A stretch of DNA of 64,000 bases from Fusobacteria bacterium ZRK30 (GCA_024628785.1 CP102404.1:682001-746000), one strand, 5' to 3'; positions 7,101 through 14,507 are shown, counted from the stretch's first letter. Made by a program: numbers and translations. Notes: a model not told the origin generated them from the sequence alone.

Positions 7101-7116
7101 AAACAGATCTACTCTT
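7093..7116 (-). terminator. Repeated hairpin, copy 3, terminator for the minus-strand gene
   Basis: The same 9-bp stem as copies 1, 2 and 4 (7093-7101 with 7108-7116). Here a minus-strand gene ends just to the right, so the T-run on that strand makes it a proper terminator. Confidence 0.75.
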
Positions 7117-7124
7117 AGATTCCA

Positions 7125-7376
7125 TCATTTGAGGTTTTTATCTCTGACTTTGCAATAGTATGTCGTTATTTTTTCAATTTCGTGTTCTAAGGATTGAAAA
7201 GATCCTATCTCTCCATTTTGTTCCATCAATGTTAATTGATAATCCAAACTAGAGAGGCTGAGGTGATAAAAAAAATGATTTTTTCTTAAAATATGGTGGA
7301 GTTCTATTAAATTAAAATCATCAAAAGAAAGAAGATTATCGATTAAATTAAAAAGTATTTCTTGTTCATTATACAT
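7125..7376 (-). CDS. Small hypothetical protein
   Basis: I place the start at the ATG at 7374-7376 (MYNEQEIL), because the in-frame upstream ATG overlaps the GGGAGG site that serves this one. The product has 83 residues and is mostly helical, with two closely spaced leucine-rich helices and a His-rich middle. No family is recognised. Convergent with the small membrane gene, ending beside hairpin copy 3. Confidence 0.5.
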   Translation of the reverse strand: MYNEQEILFNLIDNLLSFDDFNLIELHHILRKNHFFYHLSLSSLDYQLTLMEQNGEIGSFQSLEHEIEKITTYYCKVRDKNLK

Positions 7377-7504
7377 AAGATGTCCTCCCATAAACCAGTT
7401 TCAAGTATTGCGTGAATATATTTAAGTATACTCTAAAAATAATGGGATTTCAAAATTATTGACCAAAGGAATGGGTTTTTATAAAAGATTAAGAGGAGGA
7501 AGAT

Positions 7505-7840
7505 ATGAGTCTATATGAAAGAAAGTTAGAAATTTTTAAAAAGTGGAAAAGTGGAAAATCATTAAACTATATAAGAAAAAAATATGGTGAATACGGAATT
7601 TTTCTTATAAATACCTTTAAAGAGAATGCTAAAAAAAATCATATTTTATATGAATATGATCTAGATGCAAAAAGTGCCCTGGCAGCTAAACCTATTTCAT
7701 CTGAACATAAGAAAGAAATTTTAAATGAGTTCATTAGAAATAAAAAAACTGTTAATCAAATTAATAAAAAATATGGAGATTATGGGGTTTTTACTATTAA
7801 TTTATATAAAGAAAAATGTGGATGGACGTGTTTATTTTAA
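7505..7840 (+). CDS. Protein made of two copies of a 32-residue repeat
   Basis: The product has 111 residues. Residues 9-40 and 71-103 are copies of one unit that shares KKYG(E/D)YG(I/V)F-x-IN and a Lys/Glu-rich first helix. A 30-residue linker joins them. The repeat looks like a small helix-turn-helix-like unit, with a conserved YG turn between two helices, so a DNA-binding adaptor is possible. I do not know a family with this repeat. It starts after GAGGAGG and ends just before hairpin copy 4. Confidence 0.6.
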   Translation: MSLYERKLEIFKKWKSGKSLNYIRKKYGEYGIFLINTFKENAKKNHILYEYDLDAKSALAAKPISSEHKKEILNEFIRNKKTVNQINKKYGDYGVFTINLYKEKCGWTCLF

Positions 7841-7846
7841 GTAAAA

Positions 7847-7870
7847 AAGAGTAGAAACAGGTCTACTCTT
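7847..7870. repeat. Repeated intercistronic hairpin, copy 4
   Basis: The same 9-bp stem (7847-7855 with 7862-7870), loop aacagg. It is followed by the ACAAATACATTAAAGCGAGG leader, which differs from copies 1 and 2 by a short insertion. Confidence 0.85.
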
Positions 7871-7903
7871 AGAAAACAAATACATTAAAGCGAGGTGAAA
7901 CAA

Positions 7904-8077
7904 ATGAAAGAGTGTTCTTTAGCAATAAATTTTTCTCTTGTAACACGTAATTTAGTTATAATCAGAGAATCGATAAATAAATTTTTTATAGTTTTTTTAG
8001 TTTGTGCTATAGCAGTTAATTTACAATTATTTTTAATAATAATCCTGTTATTAGAGTACTTAAAATACCTAAAATGA
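7904..8077 (+). CDS. Small membrane protein, unknown
   Basis: I choose the ATG at 7904. An upstream in-frame GTG at 7895 is part of the GCGAGGTG ribosome binding site. The 57-residue product has a C-terminal hydrophobic segment (about 26-53). It is convergent with, and overlaps by 62 bases, the winged-helix gene at 8016-8345. No family is recognised. Confidence 0.45.
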   Translation: MKECSLAINFSLVTRNLVIIRESINKFFIVFLVCAIAVNLQLFLIIILLLEYLKYLK

Positions 8078-8345
8078 ACTTTATAATTTTTTTCTTTTTT
8101 AGTTCTTTTTGATAGATAGTATATTTTTTATAATTTTCAGTAAGGCAATAAAGTTCTGTAGTAATTTCATATTCATGTATAAAGTCCATCTTTTTTAAAC
8201 TATGAAGAGCTGATGTTAAATCATCATAATTTGGAAATTTTAAATACCCAGATATATGACTTGTATTAGGATGAATGTTATTTGTAGAAAGTAGTTTTAA
8301 TATTTGTTTTTCTAAATCATTAAGAATTATTTTTGAATAATCCAT
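8016..8345 (-). CDS. Winged-helix-like protein with C-terminal membrane anchor
   Basis: The product has 109 residues. Residues 8-68 read like a winged helix (LNDLEKQILKLLS, then a recognition-type helix and KMDFIHEYEI). A Lys-rich linker (KELKKKKIIK) leads to one C-terminal membrane helix. Small proteins with this layout occur next to repressors in phage-like elements. A membrane-tethered regulator is the best guess. The start follows AAGGAGG. Confidence 0.55.
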   Translation of the reverse strand: MDYSKIILNDLEKQILKLLSTNNIHPNTSHISGYLKFPNYDDLTSALHSLKKMDFIHEYEITTELYCLTENYKKYTIYQKELKKKKIIKFILGILSTLITGLLLKIIVN

Positions 8346-8436
8346 TTTTGTGCCTCCTTGTGATTAATTTTATTGTGGTGATCAAATTATAACATATAAG
8401 GTGGCACAACTAAATATCAAACCCAGGAGGTAACAC

Positions 8437-8892
8437 ATGGCTAGACCAGACTCAGCTCTGTCATTAGAGCTAGAAAGAAGTATGAATATGCAGGTAAGGG
8501 TAGAAACCTTTGAAGAACACCTAAGGCATGCAGGAGTGATAGATGATCTCGATGATAAGAGAAGGATAAAGAGTTATAACTTAAATAAATGGAATGAAGA
8601 TATGCAGAAATCCTTTTCTAAGACCAGGTCCAAGATCCTAAAACTAAAAGATCTATCATCTATAAAAAAAGCCCTGGAAGATCTGGATAAAAAAATAAAT
8701 GAATTCAATGATACATACTTTGAAAAAAGAAAACAGATAGATGCCTTAGAGGTCCAGTATGAAACTCTGGATGATGAAGTGAGAGTATGGCTCCTGGAAT
8801 ATGCTGTTAGCTGCAGAGAAAAACTGAAAATAGAAAATTCCAAGATTGAAATGAAACTTATTAAGGAAAATTTAAGTAGAAAAAAAAGGTAA
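8437..8892 (+). CDS. Coiled-coil hypothetical protein
   Basis: The product has 151 residues and is almost entirely helical, with a long heptad-like stretch (about 55-150, rich in Lys, Glu and Leu) and no membrane segment. The N-terminus MARPDSALSLELERSMNMQ is partly copied in the truncated frame at 6284. The start follows CCAGGAGG. I do not recognise a family. Its place between the small-gene array and the replication-type gene suggests an element-maintenance role, but this is a guess. Confidence 0.55.
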   Translation: MARPDSALSLELERSMNMQVRVETFEEHLRHAGVIDDLDDKRRIKSYNLNKWNEDMQKSFSKTRSKILKLKDLSSIKKALEDLDKKINEFNDTYFEKRKQIDALEVQYETLDDEVRVWLLEYAVSCREKLKIENSKIEMKLIKENLSRKKR

Positions 8893-8894
8893 AA

Positions 8895-8920
8895 AAAAAG
8901 GAGGATTAATCCACCTTTTT
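8895..8920. terminator. Bidirectional terminator between convergent genes
   Basis: AAAAAGG-a-GGAT (8895-8906) pairs with ATCC-a-CCTTTTT (8909-8920), with A and T runs on both flanks. It separates the gene at 8437 from the minus-strand zinc-ribbon gene, whose last codons lie inside it. Confidence 0.75.
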
Positions 8921-9046
8921 GTAGAGACCTGAACCACAATCTGGGCATTTTGGTAGTTCCTCATTGTCCGTCTCTATTATTAATTCTAAGTAACACATGA
9001 CACACATATAAGTTCCTACACCTGGTTTTTCACCTGCTGCATACAT
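8906..9046 (-). CDS. Small zinc-ribbon (rubredoxin-like) protein
   Basis: A 46-residue frame that starts at ATG (9044-9046) after GGAGG. It has two CxxC knuckles, CVMC at residues 15-18 and CPDC at 34-37, spaced like rubredoxin or zinc-ribbon domains: MYAAGEKPGVGTYMCVMC, then LPKCPDCGSGLYKK. It resembles the short zinc-ribbon proteins found in anaerobes. Metal binding is well supported; the partner is unknown. Confidence 0.75.
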   Translation of the reverse strand: MYAAGEKPGVGTYMCVMCYLELIIETDNEELPKCPDCGSGLYKKVD

Positions 9047-9190
9047 AGGATCTCACCTCCTATAACAAACTAAAAACTTCTTTACCTTAGGAGTATACAT
9101 TAAAATTCTTAAAAATGCACTAAGAATTATATTTTATTTAAATTGTGCTAATTTTATAAACAAAAAAATATTATTGAAAGGAGTAAAATT

Positions 9191-10171
9191 ATGAGAGATA
9201 CAATATTTAATATGAGACAAGACATTGCTCTAGAAATGAAAGAAAAACACAAATTGAATATTGAGGACTTTATTTTAATTAGAAAGATAGGCGATTTCAG
9301 CTTATCTGATGACACTATAGAAATTATAAAAGATGGAAAAGTTTATCACTGGATCAGTTATGATGCTATTCAGAAAGATTTCCCATTACTATATCCCACA
9401 GTAGAAGCTATTAAAAAAAGAGTCCATAGAATGACTAAAAAAGGTCTCTTAGTAAGTAAAGCTCATATAGTAAAAAGAGGAGATTTAAATAAAAGTGAGT
9501 TTAATACACCGGGAACATTTTCAATCTTAAGGTTAGAAAAAGAAGCTAAAAAATTATTTAATTCAAAAGCGGTTCTGTTACCGGGACAAAATGACGCACC
9601 CCCTGAGACAGATTGTCCCGACACCCAGGACAAATTGGGGCGGCCCCTAGGACAAAATGGCGTTAACAAAGAACTCCTAGAAAAGAACCCCAAAAAAAGA
9701 ACACCTAAAAAAGAAGCAGTAGCAAAAAAGAAAGGATCTGCTGCTGCCCCTGAAGATACTTTTTTTAAAAACTTAAAAGACCTTTTGTCTAAAGCCAGTA
9801 TTAAAAATCAGAATTCCAATACTTTAAAAAATATCAAAGAGTTCTCCAATGGAGATCTGGATGAAGTAAAAAAAGTAATTGAATTTATAAAGCTGAAGAA
9901 TAAAAACATGAACTCCAAAGTCCTGGTAGCGATCTTGAGAGATAAAGATCATCAGATAGTTGAACCGATAGAATTAAAAAAAATCACCAGGAAAGAAAAG
10001 ATAAACTTTATGGTTAATAAATTGGGTGAGATTGAGATCAATGATCTCAGAGAAAAAGTCAAAGAGCAAACCTTCAATGGAGAGGAGGGATCCTTTGTAA
10101 ATATTGAGTTAGAAAATGTTCTCTGTAAAAGGTTCAACAAATATATCTCAGATGGAGGGACCTATGGATAA
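9191..10171 (+). CDS. Replication-initiator/replisome-organiser-like protein
   Basis: The product has 326 residues. Residues 20-115 look like a winged-helix domain (wing near HRMTKKGLLVSKAHIVKRGD) of the kind at the N-terminus of phage and plasmid replication initiators. The middle (128-195) is a charged, low-complexity linker rich in Lys, Pro and Ala. The C-terminal third is helical. It is followed directly by a nested inverted-repeat region, which would suit an origin or copy-control RNA. I assign replication from layout and context rather than from a decisive motif. The start follows AAAGGAG. Confidence 0.5.
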   Translation: MRDTIFNMRQDIALEMKEKHKLNIEDFILIRKIGDFSLSDDTIEIIKDGKVYHWISYDAIQKDFPLLYPTVEAIKKRVHRMTKKGLLVSKAHIVKRGDLNKSEFNTPGTFSILRLEKEAKKLFNSKAVLLPGQNDAPPETDCPDTQDKLGRPLGQNGVNKELLEKNPKKRTPKKEAVAKKKGSAAAPEDTFFKNLKDLLSKASIKNQNSNTLKNIKEFSNGDLDEVKKVIEFIKLKNKNMNSKVLVAILRDKDHQIVEPIELKKITRKEKINFMVNKLGEIEINDLREKVKEQTFNGEEGSFVNIELENVLCKRFNKYISDGGTYG

Positions 10172-10177
10172 CAGAGA

Positions 10178-10293
10178 GGTCGGTGACTAGAACTACTTTA
10201 GGGTTGTGTTTTGTCTAAATAAAAACAGCCTTCAGATCTATAGATCTAAAAAGGCTGCCAAACAGAACCACCAATCTATAAAAAATTCCGACC
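10178..10293. ncRNA. Nested inverted repeats after the Rep-like gene (structured RNA or origin)
   Basis: Three stems nest inside each other: GGTCGG (10178-10183) with CCGACC (10288-10293); GGTTGTGTTT (from 10202) with AAACAGAACC (10260-10269), one mismatch; and CAGCCTT (10226-10232) with AAGGCTG (10251-10257). The apex holds a perfect 14-base palindrome, AGATCTATAGATCT. It could be a counter-transcript RNA, an mRNA leader for the gene at 10387 or a DNA origin. The strand is not known. Confidence 0.5.
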
Positions 10294-10386
10294 AAAGAAA
10301 AATATTACAGAAGGTGTTAGTGATTCTAAATAGATTATAGCATAAAACCACTATCGGTTGTATTTAACTTTTAAGGGGTTGAATTA

Positions 10387-10830
10387 ATGAAGACTAAAAA
10401 AGAAGCTTTTAAAAAATTAGAAACCAGACCTCATACCAAAAAATATGCTAAAAAATTAAGTTTTGATTTTACTTTTGATATTGAGGAGTTCAATAAATTT
10501 TGGCTAGGGGATATAGAGCCTATGGGGACTAAGAAATATTTTTTCACTAAGAAAAGTAAGGAAAAATTTCAGAGATTTATAATCTCTAACCGAGACTATG
10601 AGAAAGAGATAAAAAAGAACCTGAAGAAAAAAGAGAAGATCCTTAATCTCAAAAAAGATGAAAAGATTAGAAAGTGTACCAAGTGTAAAGAAGAGTTTAT
10701 AACAAAGGTCGATAGCTTGGGAGTTAGCTATGATACCCGGTGTAAGAAGTGTAAGACCATTGAGAGGAATGATCATAGGGGCAGGTTAAATGGCAGACTG
10801 GGAAAAGTAGAAGCGGAAGGATGGGAATAA
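10387..10830 (+). CDS. Zinc-knuckle hypothetical protein
   Basis: The product has 147 residues. The N-terminal two-thirds is extremely Lys-rich. The C-terminal part holds CTKC and CKKC pairs 20-odd residues apart (KCTKCKEEF and TRCKKCKTIE), a zinc-ribbon or HNH-like knuckle, then NDHRGRLNGR. The His and Asn after the second pair could belong to a degenerate HNH nuclease, but I do not see the full motif. Starts after AAGGGG. Phage-like, function unknown. Confidence 0.55.
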   Translation: MKTKKEAFKKLETRPHTKKYAKKLSFDFTFDIEEFNKFWLGDIEPMGTKKYFFTKKSKEKFQRFIISNRDYEKEIKKNLKKKEKILNLKKDEKIRKCTKCKEEFITKVDSLGVSYDTRCKKCKTIERNDHRGRLNGRLGKVEAEGWE

Positions 10831-10831
10831 A

Positions 10832-10860
10832 AAAAAGCCAAGACTAAATCTTAGCTTTTT
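10832..10860. terminator. Bidirectional terminator
   Basis: AAAAAGC (10832-10838) pairs with GCTTTTT (10854-10860), with an inner AAGA/TCTT pair. It lies between the convergent zinc-knuckle and RidA genes. Confidence 0.75.
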
Positions 10861-10869
10861 GACCAGGAA

Positions 10870-11244
10870 TTATTCGTAACACGCTGTTCCCTCGACTTGA
10901 ACAAGACAATCTTTACTTACAAAATCTGAAGTTATTACTGTTCTTACCGGGAAGCTGTCTTTATCAAAATACTTCATCCAAACACTATGCATCCCGTGAA
11001 AATCTTCAATATTTTTTAGTATAACTGTCATCTTAACGACGTTTTTAAGAGTCAGGTGAATTTTTTTTAGTGACAGATCCAGTTCTTTTAATGTTTGTTC
11101 CATTTGTTCTTCAATAGTTGTTAATACCGTACCTTTTTTATCGCAGTAACCACCAAAATGGCCGATGTGTACCAGATCATCTGTTCTTACAAATGTTGAA
11201 AGACCATATTCATCATAAGGCGGAATAACGATTCGTTCTATCAT
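10870..11244 (-). CDS. ridA: RidA/YjgF-family enamine/imine deaminase
   Basis: The 124-residue length is normal for the family. RidA hydrolyses reactive enamine/imine intermediates formed by PLP enzymes. Conserved features are seen: a GHFGGYCDKKG segment, FPVRTVITSDFVSKDCLVQVEGTA with the substrate-binding Arg and the C-terminal Glu. This looks like a metabolic cargo gene inside the element or a resident gene near its edge. It starts after GGAGG. It lacks some of the Gly/Pro-rich signature of canonical RidA and may belong to a RidA subfamily. Confidence 0.75.
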   Translation of the reverse strand: MIERIVIPPYDEYGLSTFVRTDDLVHIGHFGGYCDKKGTVLTTIEEQMEQTLKELDLSLKKIHLTLKNVVKMTVILKNIEDFHGMHSVWMKYFDKDSFPVRTVITSDFVSKDCLVQVEGTACYE

Positions 11245-11327
11245 AATTCAAAACCTCCAGTATATTTTATAAAATCTATATTAAATATAGCACAATAAAA
11301 AGTTTAGTCAATACTTATCAAGGTAAT

Positions 11328-11528
11328 TTATCCATAATTACCGTCACTAAATATGTATAAAGTAATAACAAACACAATCAATGCTGCAAGAAGAAAGGAT
11401 ATAAATATTCTTATAAACAAGTTTGTAATGGTGTTTTTAAATAATAAATACAATAATGAGAAAATCAAAATAAGAGCTAAAATTGGTTTCCAACATAGAA
11501 GTATTAGAATAATAATATCGTGCAACAT
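11328..11528 (-). CDS. Small membrane protein
   Basis: I place the start at the second ATG (11526-11528), since AGGAG is 6 bases upstream and the first ATG lies too close. The 66-residue product has two strong membrane segments (about 3-28 and 37-57). No family is recognised. An overlapping plus-strand frame at 11353-11550 is its shadow. Confidence 0.5.
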   Translation of the reverse strand: MLHDIIILILLCWKPILALILIFSLLYLLFKNTITNLFIRIFISFLLAALIVFVITLYIFSDGNYG

Positions 11529-11620
11529 AATCATCTCCTTTTTTTACTAATACTAAGTATAGCACTTAATTATCTATTATAGAAAAAATAAAAAAAAGAA
11601 GATTAGAGGAGGTATAAACT

Positions 11621-11722
11621 ATGATTAAATTTAATGAGAAAATCACAGAGATTGAATCCAAAGAAAATTTAAGTACAGTTGTTAAGCTGCTAAAAAAGAT
11701 GAATAAGAGGGATAAATCATGA
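11621..11722 (+). CDS. Tiny gene translationally coupled to the serine recombinase
   Basis: A 33-residue frame starts after AGAGGAGG and ends in a TGA that overlaps the recombinase ATG (ATGA at 11719-11722). The peptide (MIKFNEKITEIESKENLSTV...KRDKS) is helical and charged. Its strong ribosome binding site against the weaker one of the recombinase suggests that it delivers ribosomes to the recombinase gene. It could also be a recombination directionality factor, though it is very short for one. Confidence 0.65.
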   Translation: MIKFNEKITEIESKENLSTVVKLLKKMNKRDKS

Positions 11723-13131
11723 AGGTAGGAGCATATGTAAGAGTTTCTACCACTATGCAGGAGGAAAAAGACTCTTTAAAAACACAAATAAAAAAAATAG
11801 AATCTTATTGTGATCTCCACGATTATGAATTATATAAAATTTATGAAGACGTTGACAGTGGTGCCAATGATGAAAGGACAGGGTTTAAAACTTTATTAAA
11901 AGATATAAAGAAAAAGAAGTTTGATATAGTCCTGGTCTATGAATCATCCCGGATCTCCAGAAAAACCCATACAATGATGAATTTTGTTTTTAAGTTAATT
12001 GAAAAAGATATAAAATTTATCTCAATCTCACAACCGGATCTAAATACCACTACCAGTACAGGGAGATTATTTTTTACTATCCAGGCCGGTCTTGCCCAAT
12101 ATGAGAGGGAGCAGATATCAGCCAGGGTAAAGTCAAGTGCATATGAAAAAGCCTCCAAGGGAGAATGGATGGGAGGACAGCTTCCCATAGGGTATGAGTG
12201 GGATGGTGATAGAAAACATAAAAAAATAAAGATAGATGAAAAACAAGCCGAGTTGGTAAAAGGTTATTTTTATACATTTATGGAGACTAGGAGCCTGAGG
12301 AGAACTGCTAAATTATTTAACAGAAAATTAGACAGCCTGAGGTGGATACTGACCAACCCGTTTTATGCAGGGAAATATAGGTTTGGAGTAAAAAAGAAAA
12401 ATATAGTTACAGGGATCAGAAAAAAAAGTGATGATTATATCTTAGCAGAGGGAACCCATAAAGGGATTATTACTACCGAAACTTTTAATGCAGTTCAGAA
12501 AATATTAAAAAACAGCAGAGCCATTGATTATAATAATAAAAATGGATCCAGAGCATTATTTGGAGGTCTGGTGAAATGCATCTGCGGTCATAAAATGTAT
12601 GGAAATAAAATAAATAATAAAGCCCAGGGAGGAAAGATATACTATTACTATATGTGTGATACCTGCGGTAAAAGGATCAATGCCGGGAAGATAGAGGATA
12701 AAGTATTAGCCGGGATAACAGAAGTAGATAAATTAAAAGAAGTAAACCAGATAGATAACTATATGGAAACTGTTGAAAGACAGATACAGATATTTGAAAA
12801 TAGAAAAAATATACTGGCTAAAGAAAATGATAATCTGATCAATATGCTGAAAAAAGAATTGATTGCAGAATCAGAATATATTGAGAGCAGAAAACAAAAC
12901 CTAAATGATCTACAGGTTATAGATGAAGAACTTGAAATTTTAGAAAAAAGAAAATTAAAAGAAGATGATAATGAAGATCGTGGGAACTATGAGTTGTTAA
13001 AGGAAGTCTTGGAAAATTATGAAGATTACGAGGCTAACCAATTAAAAGAATTATTCAGGGTGCTGATCCAGGAGATAGAGATAGTTGATATGAAAAGCCT
13101 GGAATACAATATTATATTTAATTTAAAATAA
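11719..13131 (+). CDS. Large serine recombinase (integrase)
   Basis: The 470-residue protein has an N-terminal resolvase domain with nucleophile Ser10 in YVRVSTTMQEE, then SLKTQIKKIESYC, the SSRISRKTHT arginine region and the QYEREQISARVK helix. The recombinase domain spans about 155-260. A zinc ribbon follows (CICGHKM, later CDTCGKRI), and then a coiled-coil arm (about 350-440). This is the full set for a phage or ICE integrase of the large serine family. It catalyses directional integration between short attP and attB sites, which it usually lies next to. It is the rightmost gene of the element. Confidence 0.93.
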   Translation: MKVGAYVRVSTTMQEEKDSLKTQIKKIESYCDLHDYELYKIYEDVDSGANDERTGFKTLLKDIKKKKFDIVLVYESSRISRKTHTMMNFVFKLIEKDIKFISISQPDLNTTTSTGRLFFTIQAGLAQYEREQISARVKSSAYEKASKGEWMGGQLPIGYEWDGDRKHKKIKIDEKQAELVKGYFYTFMETRSLRRTAKLFNRKLDSLRWILTNPFYAGKYRFGVKKKNIVTGIRKKSDDYILAEGTHKGIITTETFNAVQKILKNSRAIDYNNKNGSRALFGGLVKCICGHKMYGNKINNKAQGGKIYYYYMCDTCGKRINAGKIEDKVLAGITEVDKLKEVNQIDNYMETVERQIQIFENRKNILAKENDNLINMLKKELIAESEYIESRKQNLNDLQVIDEELEILEKRKLKEDDNEDRGNYELLKEVLENYEDYEANQLKELFRVLIQEIEIVDMKSLEYNIIFNLK

Positions 13132-13132
13132 G

Positions 13133-13165
13133 AGCAGCGAACTCAAATCGTTGCTTTTTTTAATA
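13133..13165 (+). terminator. Terminator/direct repeat copy A after the recombinase
   Basis: AGCAGCGA (13133-13140) pairs with TCGTTGCT (13148-13155), followed by a T7 run. The 33 bp are repeated at 13611-13643 with two differences. It is a terminator by form, and also a candidate for an attachment-site duplication. Confidence 0.75.
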
Positions 13166-13250
13166 ACAAAAAAGAAAAAAATTGAAAGGTTTTTTAAAAA
13201 ACTTTAGTATATTTTAACAAGAAAACAATAAATATATGGAGGTGATTTAT

Positions 13251-13574
13251 GTGGAACCTAAATTCATAACTAGGCTGGTTATCACTTTAATTACTATTTT
13301 AATGCTTTTTGGAAACCTCTTAGATGGGCTCCCTAATGGATATTTTAATGTTCTTCGAATTATAGTTTGTGGAGCAGCTGTGTATAGAGCTATATTAAGC
13401 TTTGAGGATAACCACAGAGTTTGGGGACGAATTTTTATAGGAATAGCATTATTATTTAACCCTATTAGACCAGTTCATTTAACTCAAGAACTTTGGCTGC
13501 CTATCGATATATTGACAGGATTAATAATGTTAGCTTCGATATCAATCATTAAAAAAAAGAAAAAAAGTGCCTAA
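13251..13574 (+). CDS. DUF6804-like small membrane protein
   Basis: I place the start at the GTG at 13251, because the in-frame ATG at 13236 overlaps the GGAGGTG site. The 107-residue product has about four membrane segments with a conserved core FNVLRIIVCGAAVYRAILSFEDN...WGRIFIGIALLFNPIRPVHL...LW-x-IDI, which I recognise from the DUF6804 family. The family role is unknown. The gene is flanked on both sides by near-identical 33-bp terminator repeats. Confidence 0.65.
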   Translation: MEPKFITRLVITLITILMLFGNLLDGLPNGYFNVLRIIVCGAAVYRAILSFEDNHRVWGRIFIGIALLFNPIRPVHLTQELWLPIDILTGLIMLASISIIKKKKKSA

Positions 13575-13610
13575 TCTTATTAGACTAATAGTATTATATT
13601 CAATAAAAAA

Positions 13611-13643
13611 AGCAACGAACTTAAATCGTTGCTTTTTTTAATA
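13611..13643. terminator. Terminator/direct repeat copy B
   Basis: AGCAACGA (13611-13618) pairs with TCGTTGCT (13626-13633), with T7 after it and an A-run before it, so it can work both ways between the convergent genes. It matches copy A at 31 of 33 positions. Confidence 0.8.
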
Positions 13644-13656
13644 TATTTTATTAGCT

Positions 13657-14160
13657 TTATAAAAATAATGCCATTGAAATACCTGTTTCCATTACTCCAT
13701 TGAGAAGTCTGTCATTTTTATAGATACCTTCTATCTCGAACCCATATTTTTTGTATAATTTTATGGCTCTGGTATTGGTTTCATTAACTTTTAAAGTTAT
13801 CTTAGATATAGAATTTTTTTTAGATTCAGAGATTACTTTTTCTATGAGTAAAGAACCTATGCCTTTTCCCCAGTGGTTTTTAGAAACTGCAATACCAAAA
13901 TTTGATTTATGCCTCTCTCTTGATCTACCATTTCTGGTATTGGCTGTTAAACTAGCAATTATTTTACCATCTTCTTTTATACAGTAAGCATAATTAGGAG
14001 CTTCTTTAGTTGACTCAAGGAGTGACTTACACGCCTCTTCACTTGGAGCTTCAGATTTTTCAAAAGATACAAAGTTTGTTTCTCCTCCTATTTGATCAAA
14101 AAATTCATGTAAATTCTTAGCATCATCAACAACCATTGGTTCTAATTCATAAATCATCAT
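13657..14160 (-). CDS. GNAT-family N-acetyltransferase
   Basis: I choose the ATG at 14158-14160; an in-frame GTG two codons earlier lies in the AAGGGG ribosome site. The 167-residue product shows the GNAT fold: the acetyl-CoA loop NHWGKGIGSLLIEKVI (Q/R-x-x-G-x-G/A type, here GKGIGS) and the C-terminal NTRAIKLYKKYGFEIEG motif. This resembles the RimI/RimJ and general GNAT group; the substrate cannot be told. Confidence 0.85.
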   Translation of the reverse strand: MMIYELEPMVVDDAKNLHEFFDQIGGETNFVSFEKSEAPSEEACKSLLESTKEAPNYAYCIKEDGKIIASLTANTRNGRSRERHKSNFGIAVSKNHWGKGIGSLLIEKVISESKKNSISKITLKVNETNTRAIKLYKKYGFEIEGIYKNDRLLNGVMETGISMALFL

Positions 14161-14220
14161 ATCCACCCCTTATTTTATTGTTTATTAAAGAATATCATAA
14201 TTTTATTCTAAATAAAATAA

Positions 14221-14255
14221 AAGATCCTAATGTCATTTAATGTCATTAGGATCTT
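14221..14255. terminator. Terminator after tRNA-Leu and the GNAT gene region
   Basis: AAGATCCTAATG (14221-14232) pairs with CATTAGGATCTT (14244-14255), a perfect 12-bp stem. On the minus strand it is followed by TTATTTTATT, so it can end the tRNA-Leu transcript. Confidence 0.75.
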
Positions 14256-14345
14256 TCTATATATATTCGTTATTTTATTTTTAAAAAACGTAAATGCTTG
14301 AACCCATTGTATCATAAGCCCTACAATCGAAATTATGGGGTTATG

Positions 14346-14431
14346 TGGTACCTGAGAAGGGACTTGAACCCTTAAGGGCATACGCCCGGGGGATTTTGAG
14401 TCCCCTATGTCTACCATTCCATCACTCAGGC
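14346..14431 (-). tRNA. tRNA-Leu (anticodon CAA)
   Basis: The minus strand reads GCCTGAG...CTCAGGT-A-CCA, with a seven-base loop CTCAAAA giving anticodon CAA (UUG codon). A long variable arm (CGGGCGTATGCCC) marks it as a class II tRNA, and the T arm is GGGTTCAAGTCCC. Its length is 86 bases with CCA encoded. G1 pairs with U72. Confidence 0.95.
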
Positions 14432-14507
14432 ATCTACAAAAATTATTATACTAGAACTCCCAAAGAAAAGCAAGTCTTTTTTTTAATAAAGTTGTAATTT
14501 TTTATGC

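Noticed and set aside
11353-11550. Plus-strand frame of 65 codons
   Set aside because: It overlaps the membrane protein gene at 11328-11528 on the other strand, which has a ribosome site and a clear membrane pattern.
1-13200. Complete prophage
   Set aside because: There are a repressor, small early genes and an integrase, but no capsid, portal, terminase, tail or lysis genes are present in the window.
14208-14417. Minus-strand frame of 69 codons
   Set aside because: It runs across the tRNA-Leu gene and a terminator and has no ribosome site.
14346-14431. tRNA-Leu as the attachment site of the element
   Set aside because: No direct repeat of the tRNA end is seen near the recombinase, and large serine recombinases seldom use tRNA genes.
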